Shown here: positions 23,230 through 31,922 of the stretch, in pieces | How the letters are laid out: the number at the start of each line of letters is the position of its first letter | How positions within the stretch are numbered: the stretch's first letter is position 1 | Assembly: GCA_022820505.1 (NCBI GenBank) | Contig: JAJEFK010000061.1 | Span: forward strand, 46,590-110,589 | DNA: 64,000 bases | Direction: 5' to 3' | From: Acidimicrobiia bacterium | Lineage (GTDB): Bacteria; Actinomycetota; Acidimicrobiia; Acidimicrobiales; Poriferisodalaceae | Translations under genes and position numbers: made by a program | The notes under the pieces: model-generated | Seen by the model: only the letters and a program-made list of their open reading frames with translations | Databases searched by the model: none | Told to the model about the DNA's origin: nothing

Positions 23230-23362
23230 GCGGTTGCGCCCGCGGTCGCGGCCGTTCTGCCTCGGCTTCACGCCCTGCCGGGCCCTCGGGTGCTCGCCCT
23301 GGGAGCCGTTCGGGTCTTCGTGCTGCCGGGCCTTCGGGTCTTCGCCCCACAGTGGGCTCGGA

Positions 23363-23368
23363 TACTGT
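23363..23368 (+). promoter_or_regulatory. Putative -10 element (TACTGT) of a leaderless promoter
   Basis: TACTGT ends 8 nt before ATG 23377 and supports that start over in-frame codons upstream. Confidence 0.45.
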
Positions 23369-23376
23369 CCGAACAC

Positions 23377-24228
23377 ATGGCGTCGGAAACCGAGACGGAC
23401 GCGGCTGCATCCGAGTTCGAGGAATTCCCTGAGCTCCCACCGAAGCGACCCAGCCGCCTGTCCCGCCGTGCCTACGAGCGCGAGCTCAAGCTCTTGCAGC
23501 AGGAACTCGCCCGCCTGCAGCGCTGGATCCGTCACAACGGGCTGAAGGTGGTCGTCATCTTCGAAGGCCGCGACGCGGCCGGCAAGGGCAGCACGATCAA
23601 GCGCATCATGGAGCGGCTGAACCACCGCGTGGTGCGGGTCGTCGCGCTCGGCACACCCAGCGACCGCGAGAAGACCCAATGGTGGTTCCAGCGTTACGTC
23701 GAGGAGCTGCCGGCGGCGGGCGAGATGGTGATCTTCGACCGCAGCTGGTACAACCGCGGCCTCGTCGAGCCGGTCATGGGCTTCTGCACCGAAGAGGAGT
23801 ACGAGGAGTTCCTGCGGTCATGCCCCGAGTTCGAACGGATGCTGGTCCGCTCGGGGATCATCCTCATCAAGTACTGGTTCTCGGTCAGCGACGAGGAGCA
23901 GGAGCGTCGCTTTCGGAGCCGGATCGCCGACCCGGCCCGGCGTTGGAAGCTCTCCCCGATGGATCTTGAGGCCCGTGCCCGCTGGGTGGATTTCTCACGC
24001 GCCAAGGACACGCTGTTTGCCCACACCGACATCAAGCAGGCACCGTGGTACGTCGTCGATGCCGACGACAAGCGGGCCGCGCGGCTGAACTGCATCGCTC
24101 ACCTGCTGTCGCAGATTCCCTACGAGGCCGTGCCGTGGGAGCACGTCGAGCTGCCTGAGCGCGAATCGGCAGGCGGGTACGTGCGGCCGCCGATGTCAGA
24201 CCAGACCTTCGTGCCCGAGCTGTACTGA
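23377..24228 (+). CDS. ppk2: Polyphosphate kinase 2 (PPK2)
   Basis: 283 residues, PPK2 class I length. Walker A EGRDAAGKGS at 63-72, lid/Walker B FDRSWYNRG at 120-128, and the conserved REKTQWWFQRYV and WKLSPMDLEARARW blocks are all intact. The enzyme uses polyphosphate to phosphorylate nucleotides, chiefly GDP or ADP. The N terminus (1-30) is acidic and not conserved. Single gene with a leaderless-type promoter, followed by a small hairpin. With ppx at 4191, the cell can both spend and degrade polyphosphate. Nucleotide preference cannot be set from sequence alone. Confidence 0.93.
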   Translation: MASETETDAAASEFEEFPELPPKRPSRLSRRAYERELKLLQQELARLQRWIRHNGLKVVVIFEGRDAAGKGSTIKRIMERLNHRVVRVVALGTPSDREKTQWWFQRYVEELPAAGEMVIFDRSWYNRGLVEPVMGFCTEEEYEEFLRSCPEFERMLVRSGIILIKYWFSVSDEEQERRFRSRIADPARRWKLSPMDLEARARWVDFSRAKDTLFAHTDIKQAPWYVVDADDKRAARLNCIAHLLSQIPYEAVPWEHVELPERESAGGYVRPPMSDQTFVPELY

Positions 24229-24229
24229 G

Positions 24230-24248
24230 CAGCCGTCGCGGCCGGCTG
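24230..24248. terminator. Possible terminator hairpin after ppk2
   Basis: CAGCCG and CGGCTG arms (6 bp) around a 7-nt loop, starting two bases after the ppk2 stop and before the convergent SulP gene. No U-tract, so moderate support. Confidence 0.35.
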
Positions 24249-24322
24249 AGGCGTCGTGAATCTCGGCCGATGGCCTGAGCCGAACGGCGAAGCTGTGGCC
24301 CGAGCGGACTGGGCGAGGTCGC

Positions 24323-25966
24323 TCAGGACTGCGAGCTGGACTCCATGTTGATCTCGAGCAGTCGCGCGGCAATCACCCGAGCGTCGTCGAAGCCGGCGAC
24401 GAAGTGGTCGCCGGGCACCCGATGCAGCACATCCAGCGACTGCAGGCTGCCCTCCGGCAGGCTGTCGACCCCGATGACGATGCACTCTGTGTCGTGCTCC
24501 ATCGCGGCGTCGATGAGCTGCTCCACCACGAGCGCAGCGCTGTCGTCCATGTAGCTGGTCTCGGTGAAGTCCAGGATCACCACCTCGTGCTCCTGGATGT
24601 CCTTGCTGATGGCGATCCGCAGCCGGTTCGAGGAGGCGACGGTGAAGCTGCCGCGCATCTTGACCATGCCGACTCGTGCGGAGAACGCATCGAATTGGCT
24701 GACGTCGACCCGGTCGCTGTCGGCGAAGAACACGGCGTCGAGCATCGGCACCGACAGCACGCTGTCGAGCTCCAGACGCTCGAAGCGACGGCTGGCTGCA
24801 AGGGCAGCGGCGACGATGCCCGCGGCGATGGCCACCAGCAGGTCGACGAACACGGTCAGACCCAGGGTCAGCAGCATCACCAGCACGTGTTCCGGCTGCA
24901 CCCGGTACAAGTGCGTGATCAATCTCCAGTCGATGAGGCTGAGCCCGAGCCACAGCAAGATGCCGGCCAGCACGCCATAGGGAATGCTGTCGATGAGGCC
25001 CGAGAGCACGATGATCAGCACGAGCGCCGCCACCGCGGAGACGACGCCTGAGACACGAGTCTGTGCTCCGGCCCGGATATTGGACTGAGTGGCGCCGGGC
25101 GCGCCCGCGCCCGGCAGACCGCCGAACATCGCGGCGATGGCATTGCCGAGTCCCACGCCGAGGAGCTCTCGGTTCGGATCGTGCTGGTGCCCGGTCAGCG
25201 AATCGGCGGCCGAGGCGCTCAGCAGGCTGCTCAGCGAGCCGATGAGAGCGATGGTCATGGCGGCCCCGACGGCTCCCCAGAAGCCAGCACCCGGCATCTC
25301 CATAGCCCAGAACGACGGTGCCTCGATCACGTCTGCGATTCGCGGCGCTCCCTCGAAGATCCATGCGCCGAGGATGGTTCCGCATACCAAGGCGCCGGCC
25401 GCCGCCGGCACGTACTTGCGCCACCGCTTCGGCCATCCGGCGCAGATCACGAAGGTGGCAACCGCCACGCCGAACGCATGGAAGTCCATGTCGCGGGCGG
25501 CGTCGTCCCAGTGACGGATCGAATCGATCGGGTTGCCCAGGAGGGGGTCGGCGCCGAAGAACGGCAGCACCTGCAGCAGCACCACCATGACCCCGACACC
25601 GCTGACGAAGCCCGACGTCACCGAGTGGGGTGTGTACTGGAACAGGCTGCCGATCCGCAGCAGCCCGAAGAGCACCTGGATGATCCCCGCGATGAAGATG
25701 ATGGCGAGCGCTTCGGTAGCCGAGTCGGCGTACCTGACGAGGACGAATGACACTGCAAGCGCCACAGGAGCCGTTGCAGCGGAGATCTGCACTCGCGTGC
25801 CGCCCGCGATTGCAGCGAGCAATCCAACGGCGACCGCACCCCACAGGCCTGCGATCGGGCCCAAGCCCGATACCACCCCGAACGCCAGGGCCAGGGGCAG
25901 CACGACAATCGACGAGACGATCCCGGCTCGAAGATCGGCACGGAGGTTCCCGATGTCGTAGTTCAT
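24323..25966 (-). CDS. SulP family anion transporter with STAS domain (copy 1)
   Basis: 547 residues from the ATG at 25966, chosen because GAGG lies 6 nt before it. Residues 1-385 form the SulP membrane core of 10-12 segments with the signature GLYGA/GLWGAVAVGLLAAIAGGT near residue 40 and GGLPGAGAPGATQSNIRAGA near 290. The C-terminal STAS domain (about 430-545) holds VVILDFTETSYMDDSAAL, with the conserved DDS. SulP carriers take up sulfate, bicarbonate, dicarboxylates or chloride. A paralogue at 56746 has the same layout with about half of residues in common by eye. No carbonic anhydrase is adjacent. Confidence 0.9.
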   Translation of the reverse strand: MNYDIGNLRADLRAGIVSSIVVLPLALAFGVVSGLGPIAGLWGAVAVGLLAAIAGGTRVQISAATAPVALAVSFVLVRYADSATEALAIIFIAGIIQVLFGLLRIGSLFQYTPHSVTSGFVSGVGVMVVLLQVLPFFGADPLLGNPIDSIRHWDDAARDMDFHAFGVAVATFVICAGWPKRWRKYVPAAAGALVCGTILGAWIFEGAPRIADVIEAPSFWAMEMPGAGFWGAVGAAMTIALIGSLSSLLSASAADSLTGHQHDPNRELLGVGLGNAIAAMFGGLPGAGAPGATQSNIRAGAQTRVSGVVSAVAALVLIIVLSGLIDSIPYGVLAGILLWLGLSLIDWRLITHLYRVQPEHVLVMLLTLGLTVFVDLLVAIAAGIVAAALAASRRFERLELDSVLSVPMLDAVFFADSDRVDVSQFDAFSARVGMVKMRGSFTVASSNRLRIAISKDIQEHEVVILDFTETSYMDDSAALVVEQLIDAAMEHDTECIVIGVDSLPEGSLQSLDVLHRVPGDHFVAGFDDARVIAARLLEINMESSSQS

Positions 25967-26060
25967 GTCAGCCCTCACCGCGTGCAATGCACCCGCGGGC
26001 CACAGTAGTTCAGGCCCTAGCGGCTACCTACGAATCCGAACGCCTCGGATCATGTTGCGA

Positions 26061-26174
26061 GCTCAGCCGCTGTGTCCGATGGTTCGGCCGAGCAAGCTCA
26101 GCCGCTGTGTCCGATGGTTCGGCCGAGCAAGCTCAGCCGCTGTGTCCGATGGTTCGGCCGAGCAAGCTCAGCCG
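26061..26174. repeat. 35-bp tandem repeat, three copies plus partial
   Basis: Copies begin at 26061, 26096 and 26131, with a partial at 26166 that runs into the stop of the SDR gene. Each unit ends with an almost perfect palindrome, CGGCTGAGC-TT-GCTCGGCCG on the minus strand, so each copy can form a hairpin. Period is not a multiple of three and no gene covers it. It lies between the SDR stop and the SulP start. Confidence 0.95.
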
Positions 26175-26911
26175 AACATGCCCCCATCCACCGTGAATTC
26201 TTGGCCGGTGCAGTAGCTGCTGGCGTCGGAGGCGAGGAACAGGACGACCCGGCCGACTTCGGCGGGTTCGGCGATGCGCCCCAGCGGCACCGCGCGCAGC
26301 ACCCGGCGTGTGCGATCGCTGTCCTCGGTGAACACGTTGGTCTGCGCCAGCATCTCGGTGTCGATGTATCCCGGGTGCACTGAGTTCACCCGCACGTTGC
26401 GCCGGCCCAGCTCCTTGGCGGCCGACTTGGTCATGCCGCGCACCGCCCATTTGCTGGCGCTGTAGGCGAATGACCCAGCAGTGCCCATCAGCCCTGCCAC
26501 CGAGCTGATGTTGACGATCGAACCCGACTCGGCCTCGGCCATCGCGGCGCCTACCTTCTGCATGCCGAGGAACACACCGCGGGCATTGATCGCCAGCATG
26601 AGGTCGAAGTCGGCAGTGGAGGTCTTCATCAGGCCGGCGCCCTGGAAAATGCCGGCGTTGTTCACCAGCACGTCGATGCGGCCATGGCGAGCGACCACAT
26701 CAGCCACCACTGAGTCCCACGCTGCCTCATCGGCCACGTCGTGATGCAGGTAATCGCACCCCAGCTCGCCCGCGGTGCGCTCGCCTTCTTCGTCGAGCAC
26801 ATCGGTGAGCACGACCGTCGCCCCCTCGTCGGCAAAGAGCTGGCCCTCAATTGCGCCCTGCCCTCGTGCGCCGCCGGTGATGATCGCAACCCGTCCGTCC
26901 AGAACACCCAT
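26168..26911 (-). CDS. Short-chain dehydrogenase/reductase (SDR)
   Basis: 247 residues, classical SDR. Cofactor motif TGGARGQG at 12-19, NNAG at about 87, catalytic Ser in NISSVAGLMG and Tyr-x-x-x-Lys in YSASKWA (about 150-154). The Asp after strand 2 (TDVLD) suggests NAD rather than NADP. The end GQEFTVDGGMFG is typical of FabG-like oxidoreductases. SD AAGGGG precedes the ATG. It shares orientation with the LLM oxidoreductase and hydroxyacid dehydrogenase genes to its right, so the three may be co-transcribed, but gaps of 45-120 bp make that uncertain. Substrate not predictable. Confidence 0.88.
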   Translation of the reverse strand: MGVLDGRVAIITGGARGQGAIEGQLFADEGATVVLTDVLDEEGERTAGELGCDYLHHDVADEAAWDSVVADVVARHGRIDVLVNNAGIFQGAGLMKTSTADFDLMLAINARGVFLGMQKVGAAMAEAESGSIVNISSVAGLMGTAGSFAYSASKWAVRGMTKSAAKELGRRNVRVNSVHPGYIDTEMLAQTNVFTEDSDRTRRVLRAVPLGRIAEPAEVGRVVLFLASDASSYCTGQEFTVDGGMFG

Positions 26912-27032
26912 CTGCTGTCCCCTTGTGTCAAATGCGGTCGGCCTCGCGCCATACCTGCGCGCGAGCGACGGCGAGACCCTAGACCTCGACGGACATGGGT
27001 GCCGCTGCCGTCGGCGAACCAGCCGGGATCGC

Positions 27033-28100
27033 TCAGTGACGGCTGGCGGCCTGCAGCTCCCTGAGGATGCCGGTGAGCTGCTCGCCGTCGTCGGGTGTGT
27101 TGACGGGAATCGAGAACTCGATGCGGTCGATCAAGGGCCGGTATCGCTCCGCCAGCAGCCCGCCGATCTGGTCGTACGTGCCGACGGTGGCGATGGTGTG
27201 CAGCATGTCGTCGGACACGATCGCCGAGATCTCGTCCCAACGCTGAGCCTTGGAGAGGACCGCCGCTCGTTCCGCCTCGTCCGTCCAGTCGTGCACATCG
27301 AAGGCTGCCCGGTAGGCGGGCGTCGACAGGTAGAAGCCCACGCGCTCCCGCACCGTGCGGGCCACGCCGGCCAGGGTTGCATCGTCGGGCGCCGTGGCGA
27401 CGAGGGGCTTCATGCACCATTCCACTTCGTTGGCGTCGCGCCCGGCCCGTTCGGCGCCGCGGGCGACTGCTGGCGCCATCACCTCGGTGATGTAGCGAGG
27501 CGAGCACACCGGGTGCAGCCGTACACCGTCGGCAACCTCGCCGGCGACGCCGCACATGTTCGGGTTGATCGCAGCAATGTGCACCGGGACACCGGGGTGG
27601 TCGATCGGGCCGGGGTCGAACAGCGGCACCATGAGGTTCAGGTTGTAGTGATCGCTCTCATACTCGAGCGGCATGCGGTGTTGCCAGCACTGCCATACCG
27701 CGCGCACCGCGCCGACGTAGTCGCGCATCCATGGCCCCGGCGCTGACCACTCCATGCCGTAGCGGCGGCGGATGTGGCCGCGCACCTGGGAGCCCAGCCC
27801 CAGGATCGACCGTCCTGCCGATGCCTTCTGCAGCGTCCATGCCGACAGCGCGGTGACGGTCGGCGACCGCGGAAACGCCATCGCCACCGAGGTGCCGAGT
27901 CCGAGCGTGGTGGTTGCCACTGCAGCCATGGCGAGCAGCTGGTACGGGTCGTCCTTGGTTTCTTCCACCACCAGGGCGTCGTAGCCCAGCGCTTCGACCT
28001 GCGCAGCGGCCTCGCCGATGCTCGCCACATCCAGCGGCACATCGGGCGCGCGCAGTCCGGGGTCGAGCTTGCCCAGCGGCAGCAGCGTCTCTGTCTTCAT
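27033..28100 (-). CDS. F420-dependent LLM-class oxidoreductase (TIGR03617-like)
   Basis: 355 residues, luciferase-like monooxygenase fold. Key blocks are VEALGYDALVVEETKDDPY, TTLGLGTSVAMAFPRSP, RSILGLGSQVRGHIRRRYGM and VPVHIAAINPNMCGVAGEVA. The GLGSQVRGHIRRR stretch is the mark of a mycobacterial/acidimicrobial F420 subgroup (TIGR03617 type). It probably reduces or oxidises an organic substrate with coenzyme F420, in the cytosol. Residues 1-20 are not conserved but the ATG is the only good start. A neighbour, the hydroxyacid dehydrogenase, reads the same way 45 bp upstream. A second LLM gene of another subgroup is at 55039. Confidence 0.87.
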   Translation of the reverse strand: MKTETLLPLGKLDPGLRAPDVPLDVASIGEAAAQVEALGYDALVVEETKDDPYQLLAMAAVATTTLGLGTSVAMAFPRSPTVTALSAWTLQKASAGRSILGLGSQVRGHIRRRYGMEWSAPGPWMRDYVGAVRAVWQCWQHRMPLEYESDHYNLNLMVPLFDPGPIDHPGVPVHIAAINPNMCGVAGEVADGVRLHPVCSPRYITEVMAPAVARGAERAGRDANEVEWCMKPLVATAPDDATLAGVARTVRERVGFYLSTPAYRAAFDVHDWTDEAERAAVLSKAQRWDEISAIVSDDMLHTIATVGTYDQIGGLLAERYRPLIDRIEFSIPVNTPDDGEQLTGILRELQAASRH

Positions 28101-28145
28101 GTCACTGGCTTCATGTCGCGGGCTCCATCATCCGGCCTCCACGTC

Positions 28146-29159
28146 TCAGCCCTCCGCGAGCAGGCGCGGCACCCGGCCTGCGAGGAACGTGTCGAGTTGG
28201 GCGACGAACAGGTCGTCGTTGCGAGCTGCCATCCCGCTGCCGGCACCGCCGATGTGGGTGGTCATCACCACCTTGGGGTGCTGCCACAGCGGGCTGTCAC
28301 CCGGCAGCGGCTCGATGTCGAACACGTCGAGCACCGCGGTCGCCGCACGGTCGCCGTCCAGCCAGGCCAGGAGTGCGTCGGTGTCGATGACGGGACCGCG
28401 GGCCACGTTCACCAGCACCACGTCGTCACGCAGAGCCGACAGGAACTCGGCGTCGACGAGCCCGCGGGTCTCGTCGGTGAGCGGGCACGTCAGCACCACC
28501 ACATCGGCGAGCGGCAGCTCATCCGCGATGGCCTCCATCGTCACCATGGCGTGGGCGGCCGCGAGGTCTGCGTCGTCGGCCACGCTGCGGCGGGCGCCCA
28601 CCACTGCTGCGCCGAATGCACTGGCCAGCGTGGCCACCTTGCGGCCGATGGAGCCGAAGCCGACGATGAGCCACCGGCTGCCGCGCACCTCCCGCCAGGG
28701 AACCTGCAGCCAGTCGCCGGCTCGGCGCCGGTCGATCCGTCCTGCCCAGTCATGAAAGGTGCTCAGCACCAGCGACATGGTGTGCTCGGCGGTGGCGTCG
28801 TTGGGAGCGTCGCTGCGGCTCAGCTGAACACCTGCAGTCAGAAGCTGCTGGAACGGTGCTGCATCGGTTCCCGCCAAGCAGGCCTGCGTCCAGCGCAGTG
28901 TTCCCGGGGCGAGCGCCGCGTCGACGAAGGGTGCGAGGTTGCCGCCGAAGAGCAGTCCGATCGAGACCCAGGCTGCGACCGGCGCGTAGTCGGCGTCACC
29001 GGCCGGCACGCCGCTGGCATCGGCGATAACCGAGCCGTCGGCGAGCGTCACGCCGTCAGGGCTCCACAGCAGCGGCGTGATGTCGTGATCGAGTGCCGAG
29101 AGCCGATCGGCCAGTCGCAGGTAGTCGTCAGCGGGCACCAGCACCTGGGGAGAATTCAC
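28146..29159 (-). CDS. D-isomer 2-hydroxyacid dehydrogenase family protein
   Basis: 337 residues from GTG 29159, which has TAGCGT 6 nt upstream on its strand. NAD-binding motif VGFGSIGRKVATLASAFGA at about 177-195; catalytic Arg in VNVARGPVIDTDALL, Glu in DVFDIEPLPGDSPLW and His in TTHIGGAG are all in the normal order. These enzymes interconvert D-2-hydroxy acids and 2-oxo acids. N-terminal catalytic part is unusually divergent from serA or glyoxylate reductase, so I leave the substrate open. It is divergent from the MFS transporter at 29222, and the two promoters overlap, which suggests joint regulation. Confidence 0.88.
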   Translation of the reverse strand: MNSPQVLVPADDYLRLADRLSALDHDITPLLWSPDGVTLADGSVIADASGVPAGDADYAPVAAWVSIGLLFGGNLAPFVDAALAPGTLRWTQACLAGTDAAPFQQLLTAGVQLSRSDAPNDATAEHTMSLVLSTFHDWAGRIDRRRAGDWLQVPWREVRGSRWLIVGFGSIGRKVATLASAFGAAVVGARRSVADDADLAAAHAMVTMEAIADELPLADVVVLTCPLTDETRGLVDAEFLSALRDDVVLVNVARGPVIDTDALLAWLDGDRAATAVLDVFDIEPLPGDSPLWQHPKVVMTTHIGGAGSGMAARNDDLFVAQLDTFLAGRVPRLLAEG

Positions 29160-29165
29160 GCTGGC

Positions 29166-29171
29166 ACGCTA
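29166..29171 (-). promoter_or_regulatory. Putative -10 element (TAGCGT) of a leaderless promoter, minus strand
   Basis: On the minus strand TAGCGT ends 6 nt before the GTG start codon at 29159. Confidence 0.45.
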
Positions 29172-29207
29172 GAGCGCGTCGGTTGCACGGTGGCGGGGAT
29201 GCGGCCA

Positions 29208-29213
29208 TAGGGT
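29208..29213 (+). promoter_or_regulatory. Putative -10 element (TAGGGT) of a leaderless promoter
   Basis: TAGGGT ends 8 nt before ATG 29222. Confidence 0.45.
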
Positions 29214-29221
29214 TCGCTGCG

Positions 29222-30541
29222 ATGCGTACGGGCGACGCCCCGAGCGCGACGACAGGCGCGCCTGACGAGGTCGTTGCGACCGGTGACAATTCGATGCAGC
29301 GATTCGGCCTGAACTTCGTGCTGGTCGCGACGATGGTGCTCGGGCCGTTCCCGATCATGGCGCCGGCGGTGGTGGCGGTCGACCTCATCGGCGATCTCGG
29401 CATCACCACCGGCGCGTTCAGCGTCGCCCTCACCGCCAACACGGTCGTCGCAGCACTCTTCGCGCCGCTTTCGGGCCGCATCACCGATCAGATCGGGCCA
29501 AAAGTGTCGACGGTGCTCACGATCGGCACTGCCGGGGTGGGCCTGTTCGGCATGGCCTTCGCACCCAACGTGTGGCTGCTCATGGCGGCAGCGGCGTTCT
29601 CGGGCCTCGGTCAAGGCTGGTGCAATCCGGCCACCAACAAGCTCATTGCCGAGCGTGTCCCGGAGGGCCGTCGCGGCACCATCACTGGCCTGAAGCAGTC
29701 CGGCGTCATGTTCGGCACGTTCCTGTCGGGAGCCACCCTGCCGACGCTGGCCACCGTGTACGGCTGGCGCTGGGCGACGGGCATCTACGGCGTGGTGACA
29801 CTGGTGTGCGCACTGGGCATCGCGCTGTGGCTGCGGCCCGACACCAAGTCCGACAGCGAGCCGGCATTCGCCTACGAGGCACCGCCGGGTGCGGTATTCG
29901 CCGTTGCGCCCGCGCAGCCCAGAGTGATGCGGATGGAGCCGGCGGAGCGCCGATTCATCATCACGATCACGTGGTTCTCGCTGCTCATGGGCAGTGTCGT
30001 GGGCGGCGTCGGCCGCTTCCAGATCCTCTTCGCCGAGGAGTCGCTGGGCTGGACCAACTTCTGGGCCGGATGGGCCAGCGCCCTAGCGGGCGTGACTGCG
30101 GTGGGGTCGCGCATCTGGTGGGCCCGTCTCACCGAGCGGCGGGTGCATCCTGCGAGCGCGTTGGCCATCCAGTCCGCGTTCACCGTGGTGGCGATGGCGC
30201 TCCTGCTCGGCGCGGCAACTGTCCACAGCAGTTTGATGTGGGTGATGTCGCTGCTGGCCGGATTCACGATGATGTCGTGGAATGCCGTAGCGATGCTGGC
30301 CATCATCACCGGCATTCCCGTCGCGTTGGCGGGCCGGGCGTCGGGCATTGTGATGCTCGGCTTCATGTCCGGGCTCAGCATCGGAGGCTTGGCCACCGGC
30401 TATATCGCCGAGTGGACGGGCAGCTTCAACCTGGTTTGGTCGGGATTCGCCGTGTTCGCTGTCGGCGCGACCGTGCTGGCGCTGATCATGCGCCAGCAGG
30501 GTCGCGCCGCCCCCGAGCCCCCACATCCTGAACTTCGATAG
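29222..30541 (+). CDS. MFS transporter
   Basis: 439 residues, with 12 hydrophobic segments in two halves around a cytosolic loop at about 215-245 (PDTKSDSEPAFAYEAPPG). MFS motif A appears as PLSGRITDQIGPKVS between segments 2 and 3. The first 30 residues are polar and variable. It belongs to the broad metabolite/H+ symporter group (NarK/OFA-like by eye); substrate unknown. The start is fixed by the leaderless -10. The next gene is homogentisate dioxygenase with a separate promoter, so aromatic acid uptake is possible but not shown. Divergent from the hydroxyacid dehydrogenase. Confidence 0.88.
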   Translation: MRTGDAPSATTGAPDEVVATGDNSMQRFGLNFVLVATMVLGPFPIMAPAVVAVDLIGDLGITTGAFSVALTANTVVAALFAPLSGRITDQIGPKVSTVLTIGTAGVGLFGMAFAPNVWLLMAAAAFSGLGQGWCNPATNKLIAERVPEGRRGTITGLKQSGVMFGTFLSGATLPTLATVYGWRWATGIYGVVTLVCALGIALWLRPDTKSDSEPAFAYEAPPGAVFAVAPAQPRVMRMEPAERRFIITITWFSLLMGSVVGGVGRFQILFAEESLGWTNFWAGWASALAGVTAVGSRIWWARLTERRVHPASALAIQSAFTVVAMALLLGAATVHSSLMWVMSLLAGFTMMSWNAVAMLAIITGIPVALAGRASGIVMLGFMSGLSIGGLATGYIAEWTGSFNLVWSGFAVFAVGATVLALIMRQQGRAAPEPPHPELR

Positions 30542-30559
30542 GGGTCCATCGGCGCGACC

Positions 30560-30565
30560 TAGGCT
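30560..30565 (+). promoter_or_regulatory. Putative -10 element (TAGGCT) of a leaderless promoter
   Basis: TAGGCT ends 7 nt before ATG 30573. Confidence 0.5.
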
Positions 30566-30572
30566 GACGGCC

Positions 30573-31895
30573 ATGGGGGATGACTTCGGCGTCGAATACC
30601 AGAGCGGCTTCGGCAATGAGCACGTCACCGAGGCCGAGCCCGGTGTGCTGCCGATCGGCCAGAACAGCCCCCAGCGTGTCGCCCACGATCTCTACACCGA
30701 GCAGCTGACCGGCAGCGCTTTCACGGCGCCCAGGGCCGATGCGCTGCGCACCTGGATGTACCGGATCCGCCCGTCGGTGCGTCACATCAGCGGGCTGAGC
30801 GACGTTGATCCGGGCAACGTCCGCACGTCGCCCTGCCGCGAGGGCTCGCCGCCGGTCGCCCAGCTTCGCTGGAGCCCGGTCGGCATTCCCGCCGAGTCCT
30901 GTACGTGGCTGGAAGGACTCTGCACGCTGGCCGCGAACGGCGATGCCCACACCCAATGCGGTGCCGCCACGCACCTGTACGTCGCCAACCGCTCGATGGA
31001 CGGCGAAGTGTTCGCGAATGCCGACGGCGAGATGCTGATCCTGCCCCAGCTCGGCACGCTGCGGCTCGTCACCGAACTCGGCACGCTCACAGTGGGGCCC
31101 GCCGAGATGGCGACCGTTCCGCGTGGCGTCAAGTTCCGTGTCGAACTCATGGAAGAGTCGGCCCGCGGGTACGTGTGCGAGAACTACGGGGCGCCTTTCC
31201 GGCTGCCCGACCCTGGGTTGATCGGGGTGGACGCGCTCGCCATGCCGAGGGACTTTCTCTATCCGGTCGCGGGCTACGAGCGCGACGATCAACCCACGCG
31301 GCTGGTCTTCAAGCACGACGGTCGCCTGCTCGAGACGCATCTGCCGCATTCGCCGCTCGACGTCGTGGCCTGGCACGGCAACTTCGCCCCCTACAAGTAC
31401 GACCTGCGCAACTACTGCCCGCTGGGCCCGCTGCTGTTCGACCACCCGGCACCGTCGATCTGGACGCTGCTGACCTCCCCATCTGACACAGCAGGCATGG
31501 CCAACGTCGACTTCGTGCTGTTCCGCGAGCGCTGGGCCGTGCAGGAGCACACCTTCCGCCCGCCCTGGTACCACTCCAACGTGATGAGCGAGCTGATGGG
31601 GCTCATCGAGGGCACCTACGACGCCAAGCCCGAAGGCGGATTCGAGCCGGGCGGTGTCAGCATCCACAACGCCTTCCTGCCGCACGGCCCCGACATCGAG
31701 GCCTACGACGCCGGAACCACCGCCGAGCTCGAACCCCGGCGGATGGCCGACATGCTGGCGTTCATGTTCGAGTCGCGCTACGCGTGGATCCCCACGGCAT
31801 GGGCCGCTGGCCTGCCTGAGCTGCAGAGTGACTACGCCGACGCATGGAGTCCGCTGGACGACCGAAGCACCCTGCGCCGCAACGACGACTGCTGA
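30573..31895 (+). CDS. hmgA: Homogentisate 1,2-dioxygenase
   Basis: 440 residues, full length. Opens the homogentisate ring to maleylacetoacetate in tyrosine and phenylalanine breakdown, using Fe(II) and O2. The start YQSGFGNEHVTEAEPGVLP is nearly diagnostic for HmgA, as are LYTEQLTGSAFTAPR, RGYVCENYGAPFRLPDPG and the iron-site region RPPWYHSNVMSELMGLIEG with HNAFLPHGPD. No fahA or maiA is adjacent, so the pathway is dispersed. A leaderless-type promoter precedes it. The SDR 27 bp after its stop could be in the same message. Confidence 0.96.
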   Translation: MGDDFGVEYQSGFGNEHVTEAEPGVLPIGQNSPQRVAHDLYTEQLTGSAFTAPRADALRTWMYRIRPSVRHISGLSDVDPGNVRTSPCREGSPPVAQLRWSPVGIPAESCTWLEGLCTLAANGDAHTQCGAATHLYVANRSMDGEVFANADGEMLILPQLGTLRLVTELGTLTVGPAEMATVPRGVKFRVELMEESARGYVCENYGAPFRLPDPGLIGVDALAMPRDFLYPVAGYERDDQPTRLVFKHDGRLLETHLPHSPLDVVAWHGNFAPYKYDLRNYCPLGPLLFDHPAPSIWTLLTSPSDTAGMANVDFVLFRERWAVQEHTFRPPWYHSNVMSELMGLIEGTYDAKPEGGFEPGGVSIHNAFLPHGPDIEAYDAGTTAELEPRRMADMLAFMFESRYAWIPTAWAAGLPELQSDYADAWSPLDDRSTLRRNDDC

Positions 31896-31922
31896 GCACT
31901 CGATGCAACGGAGCGTCGGCTG

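Noticed and set aside
26061..26174. CRISPR-like array
   Set aside because: Repeats are contiguous with no spacers, and no cas operon is present; the nuclease at 6015 is Cas4-like but alone.
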